Origin: Lachnospiraceae bacterium
GTDB lineage: Bacteria; Bacillota; Clostridia; Lachnospirales; Lachnospiraceae
Reading direction: 5' to 3'
NCBI GenBank assembly: GCA_910575445.1
Contig: CAJTFW010000014.1
Coordinates: 1-64,000, forward strand
Length of the DNA: 64,000 nt
The position numbers were made by a program, and so were the translations under genes. The notes beneath the pieces are model-generated. The model did no database searches and was not told the DNA's origin. It worked only from the letters and a program-made list of their open reading frames with translations. Positions 15,528-24,893 of this stretch are shown piece after piece (position 1 is the first letter of the stretch; the number at the start of each line of letters is the position of its first letter).

Positions 15528-16157
15528 ATGAAAAGATATATTGCTTTATTAAGGGGTATCAATATAAGTGGAAAAAATAAAGTGCCAATGGCAGAATTAA
15601 AGAAGGGATTTGAAACACTTGCTTTTGTAGAAGTAAAAACATATCTGAACAGCGGCAATGTGATTTTTTCCAGTGATGAAGATAATATAAGGAAGCTTAC
15701 GGACAAGATTGAGGAAATGATAAAAAATCAGTTTGGATTGGATATTCCTGTTTTTGTCCTGTCAAAAGACCGGGAGCGGTTCAGTATCAAATTTAATGAA
15801 AATGATCCGGCCCATGACGCCGTGATTCGTCTGCTGGAAAAACAGGGGCCGCGCAGCAAGGCACAGTTTCTTGTGAATGCGGTCCTCCACTATATCAACT
15901 GCCCGGAAACACCGGATATTGCCATTCCCCAGACCGTAGACAGGGCGGCAATCGAAGAAATCGTTGCGGAGATTCTGAGCCAGAAAGAAAATGTCAGGCA
16001 GACAGAGGATAAAACAGAGATAAAAAGTGAAACTATATGGAAACAGGGCGCTTTCAAGCCGGAGAAGAAGCCGGATGGAGAGTATCCGCCAAAAGAGATG
16101 GATCAGGCAACACGAGCACTGATTGCAGATACCATGTCAGCATTTCGGAGTAACTGA
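15528..16157 (+). CDS. Chimeric ORF: DUF1697 N-terminus joined to an RHH/ParR-like plasmid protein
   Basis: Residues 1-82 are the DUF1697 opening (MKRYIALLRGINISGKNKVP, then VKTYLNSGNVIFSS), but the second half of that 180-residue family is absent. From about residue 83 the frame continues as RFSIKFNENDPAHDAVIRLL and SKAQFLVNAVLHYINCPETP. This is the short ribbon-helix-helix-like protein that Tn1549-type elements carry next to ParM. The switch occurs near base 15771 without breaking the frame. The start is supported by AGGAGG just upstream. It is probably a recombination product; whether the protein is made or useful is unknown. Confidence 0.7.
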   Translation: MKRYIALLRGINISGKNKVPMAELKKGFETLAFVEVKTYLNSGNVIFSSDEDNIRKLTDKIEEMIKNQFGLDIPVFVLSKDRERFSIKFNENDPAHDAVIRLLEKQGPRSKAQFLVNAVLHYINCPETPDIAIPQTVDRAAIEEIVAEILSQKENVRQTEDKTEIKSETIWKQGAFKPEKKPDGEYPPKEMDQATRALIADTMSAFRSN

Positions 16158-16172
16158 TTAACATGGGGAGAA

Positions 16173-16517
16173 TTATTTTCTTTTCTGTGTTTCCCGTACC
16201 TCTAAAGCGAAGATAAAGCTGTTGATAATATCTTCGAGATGACGGTATTGTGCGGGATGCAGATTTGAGATTCTGGAAATCAGGGTCCAGTGGTCGCTGG
16301 CATTCACTTCTCCGAGAAGCAGGTAATCGGTGCTGATATCCAGTGCGGAACAGACCCGGATGATATTTTCCGGGCGCAGTGCTTTTTTGCCAAGTTCTGC
16401 GGAAGAAACGGTCTGGGGGGTGATACCTGCCTTTTCAGACAGTTCTTCCTGTGTCATGCGGAACTGTTTCCTGCGATGCAGTATCCGGTTTCCAATCTGT
16501 TTTAATAAGTCGTCCAT
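16173..16517 (-). CDS. XRE-family helix-turn-helix regulator
   Basis: This 114-residue protein has an HTH_3 domain: IGNRILHRRKQFRMTQEELS is helix 1-2, EKAGITPQTVSSAELGKKAL is the recognition helix, and RVCSALDISTDYLLLGE is the typical end of the fold. The last 40 residues (LHPAQYRHLEDIINSFIFAL) form a helix that may dimerise. It is divergent from the DUF6809-like gene at 16684. It is probably self-regulating. Confidence 0.85.
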   Translation of the reverse strand: MDDLLKQIGNRILHRRKQFRMTQEELSEKAGITPQTVSSAELGKKALRPENIIRVCSALDISTDYLLLGEVNASDHWTLISRISNLHPAQYRHLEDIINSFIFALEVRETQKRK

Positions 16518-16683
16518 CCGTTCACCTCCAAGTATAATGGCTTAATTTTATCTGCTATAGTTTCAATAATTAAGCGATTATGGTTGAGAAAGTTCTTCTA
16601 TAACATATATAATGTACTTCAGGAGATAGGAATATACGGGAAATGCAGGAGTTGAAATTAAGAATGAGGAAGGAGAATTGGAA

Positions 16684-17016
16684 ATGTCAAATGATATGTG
16701 GGTGAAAATGGCTGAGTTCCTGGGCAACTTAAACGGGGAGAATGTGAACAGGGAAAGTTACATCCGCACTCCGGAGTATGAAGAGGCGCTGACTGCCTGG
16801 AAAGAAACCGAGCTGGAGTGGGAAGAATTTTTAAAAACCTTATCTGCAGAGCAGCAGAATCAGGCGGAAAAAATGAAAGACTGCCTGGAGGACTTTGCGT
16901 CTGTTCAGGAGAGAAGGGCATATATCCAGGGATATGCGGACTGCGTGCAGGTGCTGTTTCATATGGGATTATTAAGGAAAACAGAAGGGTTAAAGTGGCC
17001 GGAAAAGATGGAATAA
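16684..17016 (+). CDS. Small helical protein, DUF6809-like
   Basis: This all-helical acidic protein of about 110 residues contains MWVKMAEFLGNLNGENVNRE, TPEYEEALTAWKETELEWEE and the family-like block ERRAYIQGYADCVQVLFHMG. Such proteins are widespread in Lachnospiraceae next to XRE regulators; no function is known. ATG 16684 is chosen behind GGAAGGAG; a TTG two codons earlier is possible. The frame appears intact. Confidence 0.65.
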   Translation: MSNDMWVKMAEFLGNLNGENVNRESYIRTPEYEEALTAWKETELEWEEFLKTLSAEQQNQAEKMKDCLEDFASVQERRAYIQGYADCVQVLFHMGLLRKTEGLKWPEKME

Positions 17017-17034
17017 AGCGGAGGTACGGAAGGA

Positions 17035-17657
17035 ATGCTTTGTCTGAATGCTTTGAAGCAGATATAGGACAGGAAAATAATTGCAGGGCGGCAATCGTTT
17101 GTGATGGCCGTCCTTTTTGCGGTAAAGGGGAACTTAGGCCGGGATTAACTGCAGGTGCTGACCGGGCAGCTTTTGACCGGGTGTTGGAGGAATTCTGCAG
17201 GCGGGTACCGGGGACGGTCACGGTGTCCTATGAACAGACGGACCGCCAGTATGCGGAAATCGAGACCCAGATCCGTCTGCTGGCCTGGGGCCTGATTCTG
17301 TTCATCGGCCTCATAGGAATCCTGAACATTATCAATACAGTTTATACCAATATCCATACCCGGATCACGGAGAACGGCATACAGCGGGCCATGGGTATGA
17401 GCGCGGGAAGCCTGTACCGGGTATTTTTGTGGGAAGGGTTCTATTATGGCATCAGTGCGGCGGTGATTGGGTGTATCACCGGATATATCGGCACAGTATT
17501 TGTGGAGGCCGGGGCAGCGGATGTCCTGCGGCTGACGGCAGTTCCCATGGCCTGTGTATCACTTTTTGCCATCGGAGCCTGTATCCTGGCAACCTGTATT
17601 CCACTCCGGAAGATCAGCAGGATGAGCATTGTGGATTCCATTGAACTTGTGGAATAA
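17035..17657 (+). pseudogene. FtsX-like ABC permease remnant
   Basis: The last 165 codons are a recognisable FtsX/MacB-type permease C-terminus: YAEIETQIRLLAWGLILFIG (first remaining span), NIINTVYTNIHTRITENGIQ and QRAMGMSAGSLYRVFLWEGF (the cytoplasmic coupling region). Two more spans follow, ending CIPLRKISRMSIVDSIELVE, the canonical FtsX end. The N-terminal span and the large extracellular domain are missing. The sequence before 17150 is a jumble with stops (MLCLNALKQI then TAG). A copy of the dispersed repeat follows at 17669. Confidence 0.75.
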
Positions 17658-17668
17658 GAACCCGGAGT

Positions 17669-17700
17669 CTTCTCAAAATCGGTCAACAGGGTGATAATAG
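17669..17700 (+). repeat. Dispersed intergenic repeat, copy A
   Basis: CTTCTCAAAATCGGTCAACA then GGGTGATAATAG. It shares its core with copies at 24301, 35379, 39508 and 58915. It lies directly after the permease remnant and directly before a truncated acetyltransferase. Confidence 0.7.
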
Positions 17701-17703
17701 GAG

Positions 17704-18030
17704 TACGTTTTCCGGCTTTTTAACTGCAGAGGGTATAAGGAAGAGAATCTCCGGTTTTATCTGTGCGAGATGGATGGGAAACCGGTATCCACGGCATCTG
17801 CAATCCGGAAAGGGGATACGGCGTCTTTGGAATTTGTTTCCACCTTACAGGAATATCGCAGGAGGAAAGCGGCAATTTCGTTATGTTCGCAGGCACTGGG
17901 GGAGTTTTTTGAAAACGGAGTAAGGGCAGTTACGCTCAGCGGTTCGGAAGAGGCCGTTGAACTTTACAGAAAACTGGGGTTCCATGACTGTTTCCATAAC
18001 ATCATCATGCAGTATGATATCTCTATATAA
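17704..18030 (+). pseudogene. GNAT acetyltransferase C-terminal fragment
   Basis: About 108 codons, open from just after repeat copy A, without a start codon until an internal ATG at 17770. RFYLCEMDGKPVSTASAIRK and SLEFVSTLQEYRRRKAAISL correspond to the central strands and the acetyl-CoA-binding helix. SGSEEAVELYRKLGFHDCFH is the classic GNAT end. The N-terminal half is missing, so this is a decayed gene. Confidence 0.75.
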
Positions 18031-18126
18031 AAAAACACCTAAGTAACAGATAGAATCAAATGCAGCTGGATTTCTAACTTAGCTGCCTGGAAAGGAAAAG
18101 CGTAATTTCATTATGTTGTTTAATAT

Positions 18127-19995
18127 ATGGAAATGAGAGGATACGTGAATAGCCCCAAACAAAACAACCGTATGGTGTATGAAAAAGACTATGAATGCAG
18201 CCAGAAAAAACTGGATAAATTGACACAAACCTCCAACCGGGTATCATTCCTGCGCCTCATCACCGTTGCCGTCGCAGGGATGGCGTTTTTCCTTTGGTGT
18301 CAGCGGAAAACCCCCGCTTTCCTCGCGTTTGCCTTTAGCTTTGCGTTTGTGTTTCTTATGCTCATACGTTACCACGGCATACTGGAAGATGAGCAGATAT
18401 ACCTGGAAGATTTCCAGTCTGTCCTCAAAGACTATATGGCACGTTTTGACGATGGATGGAAGGGTTTTCCCATGAACGGGGCAAGGTATATAAACGATGA
18501 CATGTTAGAGAGCAGGGACCTGGATCTGTTTGGAAAAGGTTCCCTCTATCAATACATCTGTACAGCAAGCACAATCTGGGGGCAGGATCAGCTTGCCTTC
18601 TGGCTGCGACTGCCAGGTAGAGGTTTTGAAAAGGGTTCGGTTCCGCGGATTGTCCAGGAGATTATAAGCAGGCAGCAGGCGGTTGCGGAGCTGACTCAAA
18701 ATCCTGAATTCTGCATGGAATTTGAAACTTATGCAAGGGAGTTAAGAAGCATTGAATATGAAAAGTCGAGGAAAATAATGGATCGTTTCTTTCAGGCCCT
18801 GGAAACAAAGAACGCTTTTCCAGCGGTCTGCCGGATACTGATCAGGCTGTTCCCGCTTGTTACATTAACCCTTTTATTTTCCGTCCTGTTGGGAATTCAC
18901 AGACACCCGACAATGCCCATTGCCTTTCTCCTTGTATTTGCCCAGCTTGTGTCTGCCGGCCTTGGATTTTATCGGAACAATAAGATATTATCCCCCATTT
19001 ATCAGATGAACAGGGCAATAACTCCTTACCGGAAATTGTTTCAGCGTTTGGAACAGGAATCCTTTGACAGCCCATATTTGAATGATTTGCGGCAAACGCT
19101 GTTAAAAAATGGCTCTGCCTCTACCGCCTTAAAAGAACTGGAGACAATTACAGATTCTGTATGCGCACGCCATAACATTTATGCGTTCTTACTTTATAAC
19201 GGTCTGTTTTTGCATGATTACCATTGTGTGGAACAGTATGAGAACTGGAAAGAAAAATACAAATACAGTCTGCAAACCTGGCTTAAGGCAGTAGGAAATG
19301 TGGAAGCCTTAATAAGCCTGGGCGTAATCTGCCATACACGAATGGTTCACTGCTTACCTGCGATTACGGATTCTAGGCATCCTTTATTAACAGCTTCTGA
19401 TATCAGGCATCCGCTGTTAAAAGAGTCGGCAGCAGTGGGGAATACGATTGACCTTACTCATGGAACCTGCATTATAACGGGCTCCAACATGTCGGGAAAA
19501 ACAACTTTTATACGTAGCATAGGAATCAATGTAGTCCTTGCCTATGCCGGCGGATTCTGCACCGCTTCAAGCCTGCGTATCTCGCTTATGGAACTGTACA
19601 CATCCATACGCACAGAAGATAATGTGAATGAGGGCGTTTCCACATTTTATGCGGAAATGCTGCAGATCAAGAAAATGATCGAGGCAAGTAAGAAGCAGCT
19701 CCCAATGATTTCTCTGATTGATGAAATCTATAAGGGGACAAATTCAAGGGAGCGGATATTTGCGGCAAAAGAAACCATACGAAATTTATCAAAGCCTTAT
19801 GCCGTTACATTGATTACCACTCATGACTTTGAGTTGTGCGATTTGGACAAAGACCTGGATATCCATGCGAAAAATTATCATTTTGTAGAGAATTATAAGG
19901 AAAACAGAATCCTCTTTGACTATAAATTAAAGGAGGGGCGCTGCACTACCACAAATGCCAGGTATCTGCTGCGCATGGCGGGAATTCTAAAATAA
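18127..19995 (+). CDS. Membrane-bound MutS-family ATPase
   Basis: This 622-residue protein has two predicted membrane spans near residues 40-80 (FLRLITVAVAGMAFFLWCQR) and another pair near 235-290. The C-terminal 200 residues are a MutS ATPase domain: Walker A GSNMSGKTTFIRSIG, the DNVNEGVSTFYAEMLQIK linker, Walker B ISLIDEIYKGTNSRERI and the ITTHDFEL switch. The mismatch-recognition domains are absent, as in the MutS branch often found beside small operons in Clostridia. Its role is unknown; membrane location argues against ordinary mismatch repair. It may be co-transcribed with the lipoprotein-like genes that start 30 bp downstream. Confidence 0.85.
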   Translation: MEMRGYVNSPKQNNRMVYEKDYECSQKKLDKLTQTSNRVSFLRLITVAVAGMAFFLWCQRKTPAFLAFAFSFAFVFLMLIRYHGILEDEQIYLEDFQSVLKDYMARFDDGWKGFPMNGARYINDDMLESRDLDLFGKGSLYQYICTASTIWGQDQLAFWLRLPGRGFEKGSVPRIVQEIISRQQAVAELTQNPEFCMEFETYARELRSIEYEKSRKIMDRFFQALETKNAFPAVCRILIRLFPLVTLTLLFSVLLGIHRHPTMPIAFLLVFAQLVSAGLGFYRNNKILSPIYQMNRAITPYRKLFQRLEQESFDSPYLNDLRQTLLKNGSASTALKELETITDSVCARHNIYAFLLYNGLFLHDYHCVEQYENWKEKYKYSLQTWLKAVGNVEALISLGVICHTRMVHCLPAITDSRHPLLTASDIRHPLLKESAAVGNTIDLTHGTCIITGSNMSGKTTFIRSIGINVVLAYAGGFCTASSLRISLMELYTSIRTEDNVNEGVSTFYAEMLQIKKMIEASKKQLPMISLIDEIYKGTNSRERIFAAKETIRNLSKPYAVTLITTHDFELCDLDKDLDIHAKNYHFVENYKENRILFDYKLKEGRCTTTNARYLLRMAGILK

Positions 19996-20024
19996 AAGAT
20001 ATTGATAAAGGTGGTCTGACAGAG

Positions 20025-21272
20025 ATGAAAAACATGGGAAAACAAAAACTGTTTATTGTTGCAGGTGTCCTTCTTTTTATAGTGTCCGGATGCGGCAAAA
20101 AGGCAGAGGAAAATCAGGAGATACCGCAAAATGCAGAAGTCAGAGAAGAATATTCGGAAAAGGAACAAATGGGAGAAAACCGTGATTCCGATGGGGAATC
20201 CATTGCGGAGCTTTATCGTGATATTTATGAACAGGCAGCCGAAATGGGGACGGTTGGAGAGCTGGAAGTGACAAGACGCGTGGTTGAACGGATCGGAGAA
20301 CATGGTTATGCCGTGGTGGACGAAGAAAATCAGATTGACATGGTCGGTTCGGAACAGGTTTTACGCTTTTGCAGATCCGTAGAGGAAGCGCAGGATGACA
20401 AACTTACCATAATCGCAGTCACCAGTTCCGGCGGATTTATAAAGTATGACCTTCATACAGCAGAGGGAGCAGTAAATGTAACCAGGGGATATTATCAGTA
20501 TAGCAATGGGATTCTGAAAAACTTAAGTACCGTAAGCTATCCGGCAGAATCGTGGGAATACACAAAAGAAGGCTACCTGCTGTTTGAGGGAAGTTATTTT
20601 TCCGAAAGCTATTATGTGCTTTCCCTCAGTGCTGAACCGGAACATACGGCGCTGAGGGTTGAGCCGCTGGATGAAACGTGCAGGGAATTAAACCGACAGT
20701 ATTTGCTGCCGGTGGGGTATGGGGGAAATAATCTTTTTCTTACGGACTGGAGCGAAGAGGATTTTGGGAATCTGGATTTTTATGATTTATTTGACAGGTT
20801 CTATCCTGATATCTATGAACAGCCGGTTCCTTTTACGCCGGATGATGATTTAGACGCCGGGGCCGTTTACAGGATACCGGCAGATGTATTTGAACATGTC
20901 ATTGAGCGCCATTTGCAAATTGATTACGAGGAGCTGCAGAGGAAGGCCGCCTATATCCCGGAGGATCAGACTTATGAATACAGACCGAGAGGGTTTTATG
21001 AGGTTGAATATCCGGATATCCCATATCCGGAGGTGGTCAGTTATACGGAAAATGGTGACGGAACGTTAGCTTTGACTGTGAATGCCGTATACCCGGAGGA
21101 AAACACCTCCAGGGCGTATACCCACAAAACCGTGGTCCGTCCCCTTGACGATGGAGGTTTTCAGTATGTATCCAATCAGGTTATTTTTCCGGAGGGCGGC
21201 TGTGAGCTGTGGTGGCATTCAGACCGGCTGACAGAAGACCAGTGGAAGAAAGTATATGGAGGGGATGATTAG
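20025..21272 (+). CDS. Extracytoplasmic lipoprotein, DUF6070-like, paralogue 1
   Basis: This 415-residue protein has a lipoprotein signal (LFIVAGVLLFIVSGC, VSGC lipobox, Cys near 23). A Glu-rich linker of about 50 residues leads to a large domain. Shared blocks with the next two genes are an early SW-Y-KEGYLLFEGSYFSESYY motif, PVGYGGNNLFLTDWS, the middle RIPADVFEHVIERHL, and the C-terminal PYPEVVSYTENGDGTLALTV followed by THKTVVRPLDDGGFQYVSN. The family resembles DUF6070 of Lachnospiraceae, with no known function. AAGGTGG precedes the ATG. It overlaps nothing and abuts the second copy directly. Confidence 0.75.
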   Translation: MKNMGKQKLFIVAGVLLFIVSGCGKKAEENQEIPQNAEVREEYSEKEQMGENRDSDGESIAELYRDIYEQAAEMGTVGELEVTRRVVERIGEHGYAVVDEENQIDMVGSEQVLRFCRSVEEAQDDKLTIIAVTSSGGFIKYDLHTAEGAVNVTRGYYQYSNGILKNLSTVSYPAESWEYTKEGYLLFEGSYFSESYYVLSLSAEPEHTALRVEPLDETCRELNRQYLLPVGYGGNNLFLTDWSEEDFGNLDFYDLFDRFYPDIYEQPVPFTPDDDLDAGAVYRIPADVFEHVIERHLQIDYEELQRKAAYIPEDQTYEYRPRGFYEVEYPDIPYPEVVSYTENGDGTLALTVNAVYPEENTSRAYTHKTVVRPLDDGGFQYVSNQVIFPEGGCELWWHSDRLTEDQWKKVYGGDD

Positions 21273-22553
21273 TTGGAAGATTTAAAGCGGTTGTTCAGAA
21301 AGGGGAGTTTCCTGCTTATCCTGTTATGTTTGGCAGTGGCAGCCGGGAGCTTCTTTACAGGCTTTAAGGAGGACAAAGGCCGAAAGCAGCCGGAGGAATC
21401 TTGGGAACCGGCTATGGAGATTTCCGGCAGCGCTGCCACAGGCAATACCGGGGCAGGAGACAATGGGAAAGAACTACAGGAATCTCTGTCATCACCATAT
21501 TTTTTAGAAGAGCCGGACAGCCTGCTCGGTGAAGCTGAAGAAAAAGAACTGGAAAACAGTGCCCTGTCGGCTGCCAAGCAGGTGCAGGAGGTATACAGGT
21601 ATGCAGCAATAGAGGAGGATGCGCCCTATACTTATACGGTCAGGGATTTCTCCAGGGAGCAGAGGAACCGGGTAGTATCTATGCTGGGAGAGGCCGGATA
21701 TGTAAGCGTTACTGACGGGGCAAATATGGAAAACCATAACAATGTCTGGGACTTTTATTCTGCTTATTTAAAAGGGCAGGACAGCTTGGTTACTATTTTT
21801 GACGTGAATCTGGATGGGCTGATCGGTGCTTATACGTTTATACACAGGAAAGGAAACCTGCAGACCTTTTATGTGCAGATCGGATGGAGGGAAGGGGGCG
21901 TACCGGAAATCATATCTACTGCTGTCAGTGATATTGCGGAGATAAAACTGACAGAAAAAGGATATTTCATTTACGCCTATACGGTACAGCTCTACCATTC
22001 CAGCCTGCGCCAGTTCTGGCGGGCAGCCCCGCTTTCTGACCGGTGCAGGGAGTTGACAGAAAAATATCTGGACGGACTTAGCTATGTCAATTACAATGTC
22101 CTTGTAACGGACTGGGACAGCAGCAACGTGGAGGATATCCTGATGCCATGCATGTTTGAGGACCTGTATCGCATGGATACGGGAGAGATTCTGCGGCCGG
22201 AAAATGGGGAGATACCTGCAGAGGTATATGAACGGATCATGACCACGTATTTTCCAGTCACAAAGGAGCGGATAAGGGAGATATGCGGTTACCGCGCAGA
22301 CACAGACAGCTATCCGTATGAAATGATCTTTTCCAGCCCGTATCCGCCTTTTGGGGAAGTGGTGGGGGATAAGGAGAACCCGGACGGAACGCTGACCCTC
22401 TTTGTAGATGGGGTATGGCCGGATTATAACTCCGACTGTGCGTTTACCAGCATCATAACCGTTCAGCCCTTTGATGACGGGACATTCCGTTATTTATCCA
22501 ATTCCATAGAGAAAAAGGAGCTGGACATTCCCAACGTATATGATATGAAGTAA
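21273..22553 (+). CDS. Membrane-anchored DUF6070-like protein, paralogue 2
   Basis: This 426-residue protein is read from a TTG that immediately follows the upstream stop, with GGAGGGGAT as ribosome site. Instead of a lipobox it has an N-terminal anchor (FLLILLCLAVAAGSFFTG). Family blocks are present: VVSMLGEAGYVSVTDGANME, DFYSAYLKGQDSLVTIFDV, KLTEKGYFIYAYTV, EIPAEVYERIMTTYFPVTKE and PDGTLTLFVDGVWPDY, then FDDGTFRYLSNS. It is closest to the truncated copy at 49072. The position between two lipoprotein paralogues suggests an exported complex; that is inference. Confidence 0.75.
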   Translation: MEDLKRLFRKGSFLLILLCLAVAAGSFFTGFKEDKGRKQPEESWEPAMEISGSAATGNTGAGDNGKELQESLSSPYFLEEPDSLLGEAEEKELENSALSAAKQVQEVYRYAAIEEDAPYTYTVRDFSREQRNRVVSMLGEAGYVSVTDGANMENHNNVWDFYSAYLKGQDSLVTIFDVNLDGLIGAYTFIHRKGNLQTFYVQIGWREGGVPEIISTAVSDIAEIKLTEKGYFIYAYTVQLYHSSLRQFWRAAPLSDRCRELTEKYLDGLSYVNYNVLVTDWDSSNVEDILMPCMFEDLYRMDTGEILRPENGEIPAEVYERIMTTYFPVTKERIREICGYRADTDSYPYEMIFSSPYPPFGEVVGDKENPDGTLTLFVDGVWPDYNSDCAFTSIITVQPFDDGTFRYLSNSIEKKELDIPNVYDMK

Positions 22554-22566
22554 AGGAAGGATTTCC

Positions 22567-23829
22567 ATGGAAATAAGAAAAATATATATCCAGACTATTA
22601 TTATAATGATGGCAGGATTTTTGTGTGCCTGTGGAGGAAAAAAGCAGGAGGAGTTTTCACTGTCCGGCGCCATAGAAGGCGGGGAAGAACCTTCTTTGGC
22701 AGGGGGCAGGGAAGATAATGACAAAAAAGGGCGTTGGGAAAAAGGATATGATCTTCCGGTTGATGAAAACGAAAGGAAAGAAGCGGAAGCTGACTTAAGG
22801 GCCGCGTTGGAATTGACCAGGGACATTTACCAAGAAGCGGACAAAGGCGATGCTTCAAACGTGGTTTTATCAGAGGAAGTTTTAATTCAATTAAAAGAGA
22901 AGCTAAAGACTATGGGCATGCCGGTCACAGGGAGCGAACCGTACCAGGTTATGGAGAACTGGCAGGAGATGGAGCGGTTTTTACACGATGCCGGAGTGGG
23001 AAAGGCCGGGACCGTGCTCCTGTACCGGATTCATAGAGACGGAGGAATCGGAAGGTTTCAATATCAGTATGATGGAGAAAATTTGTATGTGCTGGCAGCA
23101 AATATGACATGGGGGAAAGATGAAACACCGATGCCTGCGTACATTTCCTATACAAGAATAAAAGAATGGCGGTATACGGAAAAAGGATATTTCTACTATG
23201 AATTATGTGTACCGGAACCTCCGGAAGTATCGGAGATTGTTGACGGAAGCTGCCTGGTCAGAGTGAGGCCCCTGCCACAGGAGTGCCGTGAAATGTCCGA
23301 AAAATGTGTGCTTCCATTGGGGTATCAGGGAAATAACCTGTTATGCTCCAACTGGGACAGGGAGAGCCTGGATAAACTGGATTATAACGGGATTTATGAA
23401 TATTTTTATGGGATGAAGTATGGCAGGCGGTTTGAACCAGAGCAGTATCCCCATGGGATACCGGCAGAAGAGTTTGAAAACACCATCATGGATTACCTTC
23501 CGGTTTCCAGGGAGGAGATTCGGCAGTGGGCCGTGTTTGATGAAGGGCGTCAAGTCTACCGATGGGAGAGACTGGGGTGCGGAAATTACGCACCCAGTTT
23601 CTTCGATACTTCTGTTCCCGAGGTGACACAGATCAGGGAAAATGAAGATGGAACATTTACCCTGACTGTGGATGCGGTATGCCAGATGATTTTATGCAAT
23701 GATGCGGTCATAACCCATGAACTTACGGTCAGGCTCTCAGAAAACGGAGATATCCAGTATCTGGAGAACCGGATACTGGATGACGGAATTTTTAATATCC
23801 CGGAGTATCAGTATCGGATTGGAAAATAA
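22567..23829 (+). CDS. Extracytoplasmic lipoprotein, DUF6070-like, paralogue 3
   Basis: This 420-residue protein has a signal sequence ending MMAGFLCACGG (Cys acylation likely near 19-21). It shares the same domain as its two upstream neighbours: WRYTEKGYFYYELCVPEPPE, CVLPLGYQGNNLLCSNWDRE, IPAEEFENTIMDYLPVSREE and EVTQIRENEDGTFTLTVDAV, ending in GDIQYLENRILDDG. AAAGGAAGG precedes the ATG. The three copies have diverged well below half identity outside the blocks, so the duplication is old and each is probably functional. Confidence 0.75.
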   Translation: MEIRKIYIQTIIIMMAGFLCACGGKKQEEFSLSGAIEGGEEPSLAGGREDNDKKGRWEKGYDLPVDENERKEAEADLRAALELTRDIYQEADKGDASNVVLSEEVLIQLKEKLKTMGMPVTGSEPYQVMENWQEMERFLHDAGVGKAGTVLLYRIHRDGGIGRFQYQYDGENLYVLAANMTWGKDETPMPAYISYTRIKEWRYTEKGYFYYELCVPEPPEVSEIVDGSCLVRVRPLPQECREMSEKCVLPLGYQGNNLLCSNWDRESLDKLDYNGIYEYFYGMKYGRRFEPEQYPHGIPAEEFENTIMDYLPVSREEIRQWAVFDEGRQVYRWERLGCGNYAPSFFDTSVPEVTQIRENEDGTFTLTVDAVCQMILCNDAVITHELTVRLSENGDIQYLENRILDDGIFNIPEYQYRIGK

Positions 23830-23876
23830 AGATTATCACAGACCATTGGAGAAGGCCAGCGGTTATCCTTGTTCCC

Positions 23877-24242
23877 TCATACAAAAAGACACCAGCACAC
23901 GCCGAATTTATCAATAAGCTTAAATTGGCATGGACTATAATCACATGGGCCGACAGGGGTATCATTTGATGCGCCTTCTTTCAGTACTTCATAAGCTTTT
24001 TGGATCTGGTTTTCATGGCCTTCTCCAAGATGGAAACAGAACATCATCGTATTTCCTATAGTAACATCCTCAGAAATTTCCGAAACAGCCAGTATTTGTC
24101 CATAGGCGTTCAGTTCGGAATGCATATAGCCGCCGCTGCCGTCAGGGTAAGCGCACAGGAGTTCGGCATCAAAAGCCTTTTGGTAAAGTGCCACTGCTTC
24201 CATGCTGTTTTTTACAAATACCTGCATCATTGATCTTAACAT
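23877..24242 (-). CDS. PhnB-like VOC-superfamily protein
   Basis: This 121-residue single-domain protein of the PhnB/YjdN type contains VKNSMEAVALYQKAFDAELL, the methionine-rich MLRSMMQVFV start and FHLGEGHENQIQKAYEVLKE. The end CDYSPCQFKLIDKFGVCWCL is the usual DxFGxxW strand. The start at 24242 has GGAGG 10 bases before it. A longer frame upstream to 24389 runs through repeat copy B and is not believed. It probably binds a metabolite or metal; substrate unknown. Confidence 0.8.
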   Translation of the reverse strand: MLRSMMQVFVKNSMEAVALYQKAFDAELLCAYPDGSGGYMHSELNAYGQILAVSEISEDVTIGNTMMFCFHLGEGHENQIQKAYEVLKEGASNDTPVGPCDYSPCQFKLIDKFGVCWCLFV

Positions 24243-24300
24243 ATTATATTTTCCTCCATCACTGAGATTTCTGATTCTGCCCTCTTTTCCGATTTTACTT

Positions 24301-24343
24301 CCATTGACCGATTTCGGGAAGGCCTGAAGAGGAGAATCTTCTA
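24301..24343 (-). repeat. Dispersed intergenic repeat, copy B
   Basis: Plus-strand CCATTGACCGATTTCGGGAA followed by GGCCTGAA and ATCTTCT. It is homologous to the left arm of copy C and is oriented towards the minus-strand VOC gene 60 bp away. Confidence 0.7.
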
Positions 24344-24827
24344 AATTTACAAAAGCAGTTTTTATAGCCAGTATTATTGTTTTTCCCAAAATGTCTATTT
24401 TACAGTAGAAAGATATCCAATTTTCTTGTAAAATCCGTCCAATCCGCCTGTCATATGGGTTGCGCCTAATGCCTTTGTTCTCCGATACATTTCTGTCAAA
24501 GCGGCAGAGGCGAGACCCTTATGCTGGTATTCGGGTATGGTGCAGAGTGGTTCCATATAGGCCAGATGGTTTTCAGGAGTCCACCACATTCCTGCATAAC
24601 AGGCATATTCTTCTGCCTCATCTGCAATAACCACGTCCAGCTGCGGCGTGGCGTGGGGTGCGGTACTCAGCTGATAATTATTCTCCCTTTTCGGAAAAGT
24701 GTTCCCACTGCTTATTAGCTTGAACTAACCTGTATATTCATATATTTCTTAATTTTTCAAACAATTTAAGCAACTGTATTTGGAAGTTTATCTACTGAAT
24801 ATTGGGGAAAATTGGTCTGAAAATTGC

Positions 24828-24860
24828 AAAAAGGCTATCCGTTTGATTAGCTAGCCTTTT
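24828..24860 (-). terminator. Bidirectional-looking terminator of the lipoprotein gene
   Basis: AAAAAGGCTA (24828-24837) pairs with TAGCCTTTT (24852-24860). On the minus strand the stem ends in CCTTTTTGC, 34 bp past the lipoprotein stop. Confidence 0.75.
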
Positions 24861-24893
24861 GAATTTAATATGAGTTTTCTGTCATTTATTTTC

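Noticed and set aside
16818..17100. Long N-terminal extension of the FtsX-like frame
   Set aside because: It overlaps the small helical gene in another phase and has no membrane or permease character; only the part after about 17150 matches a permease.
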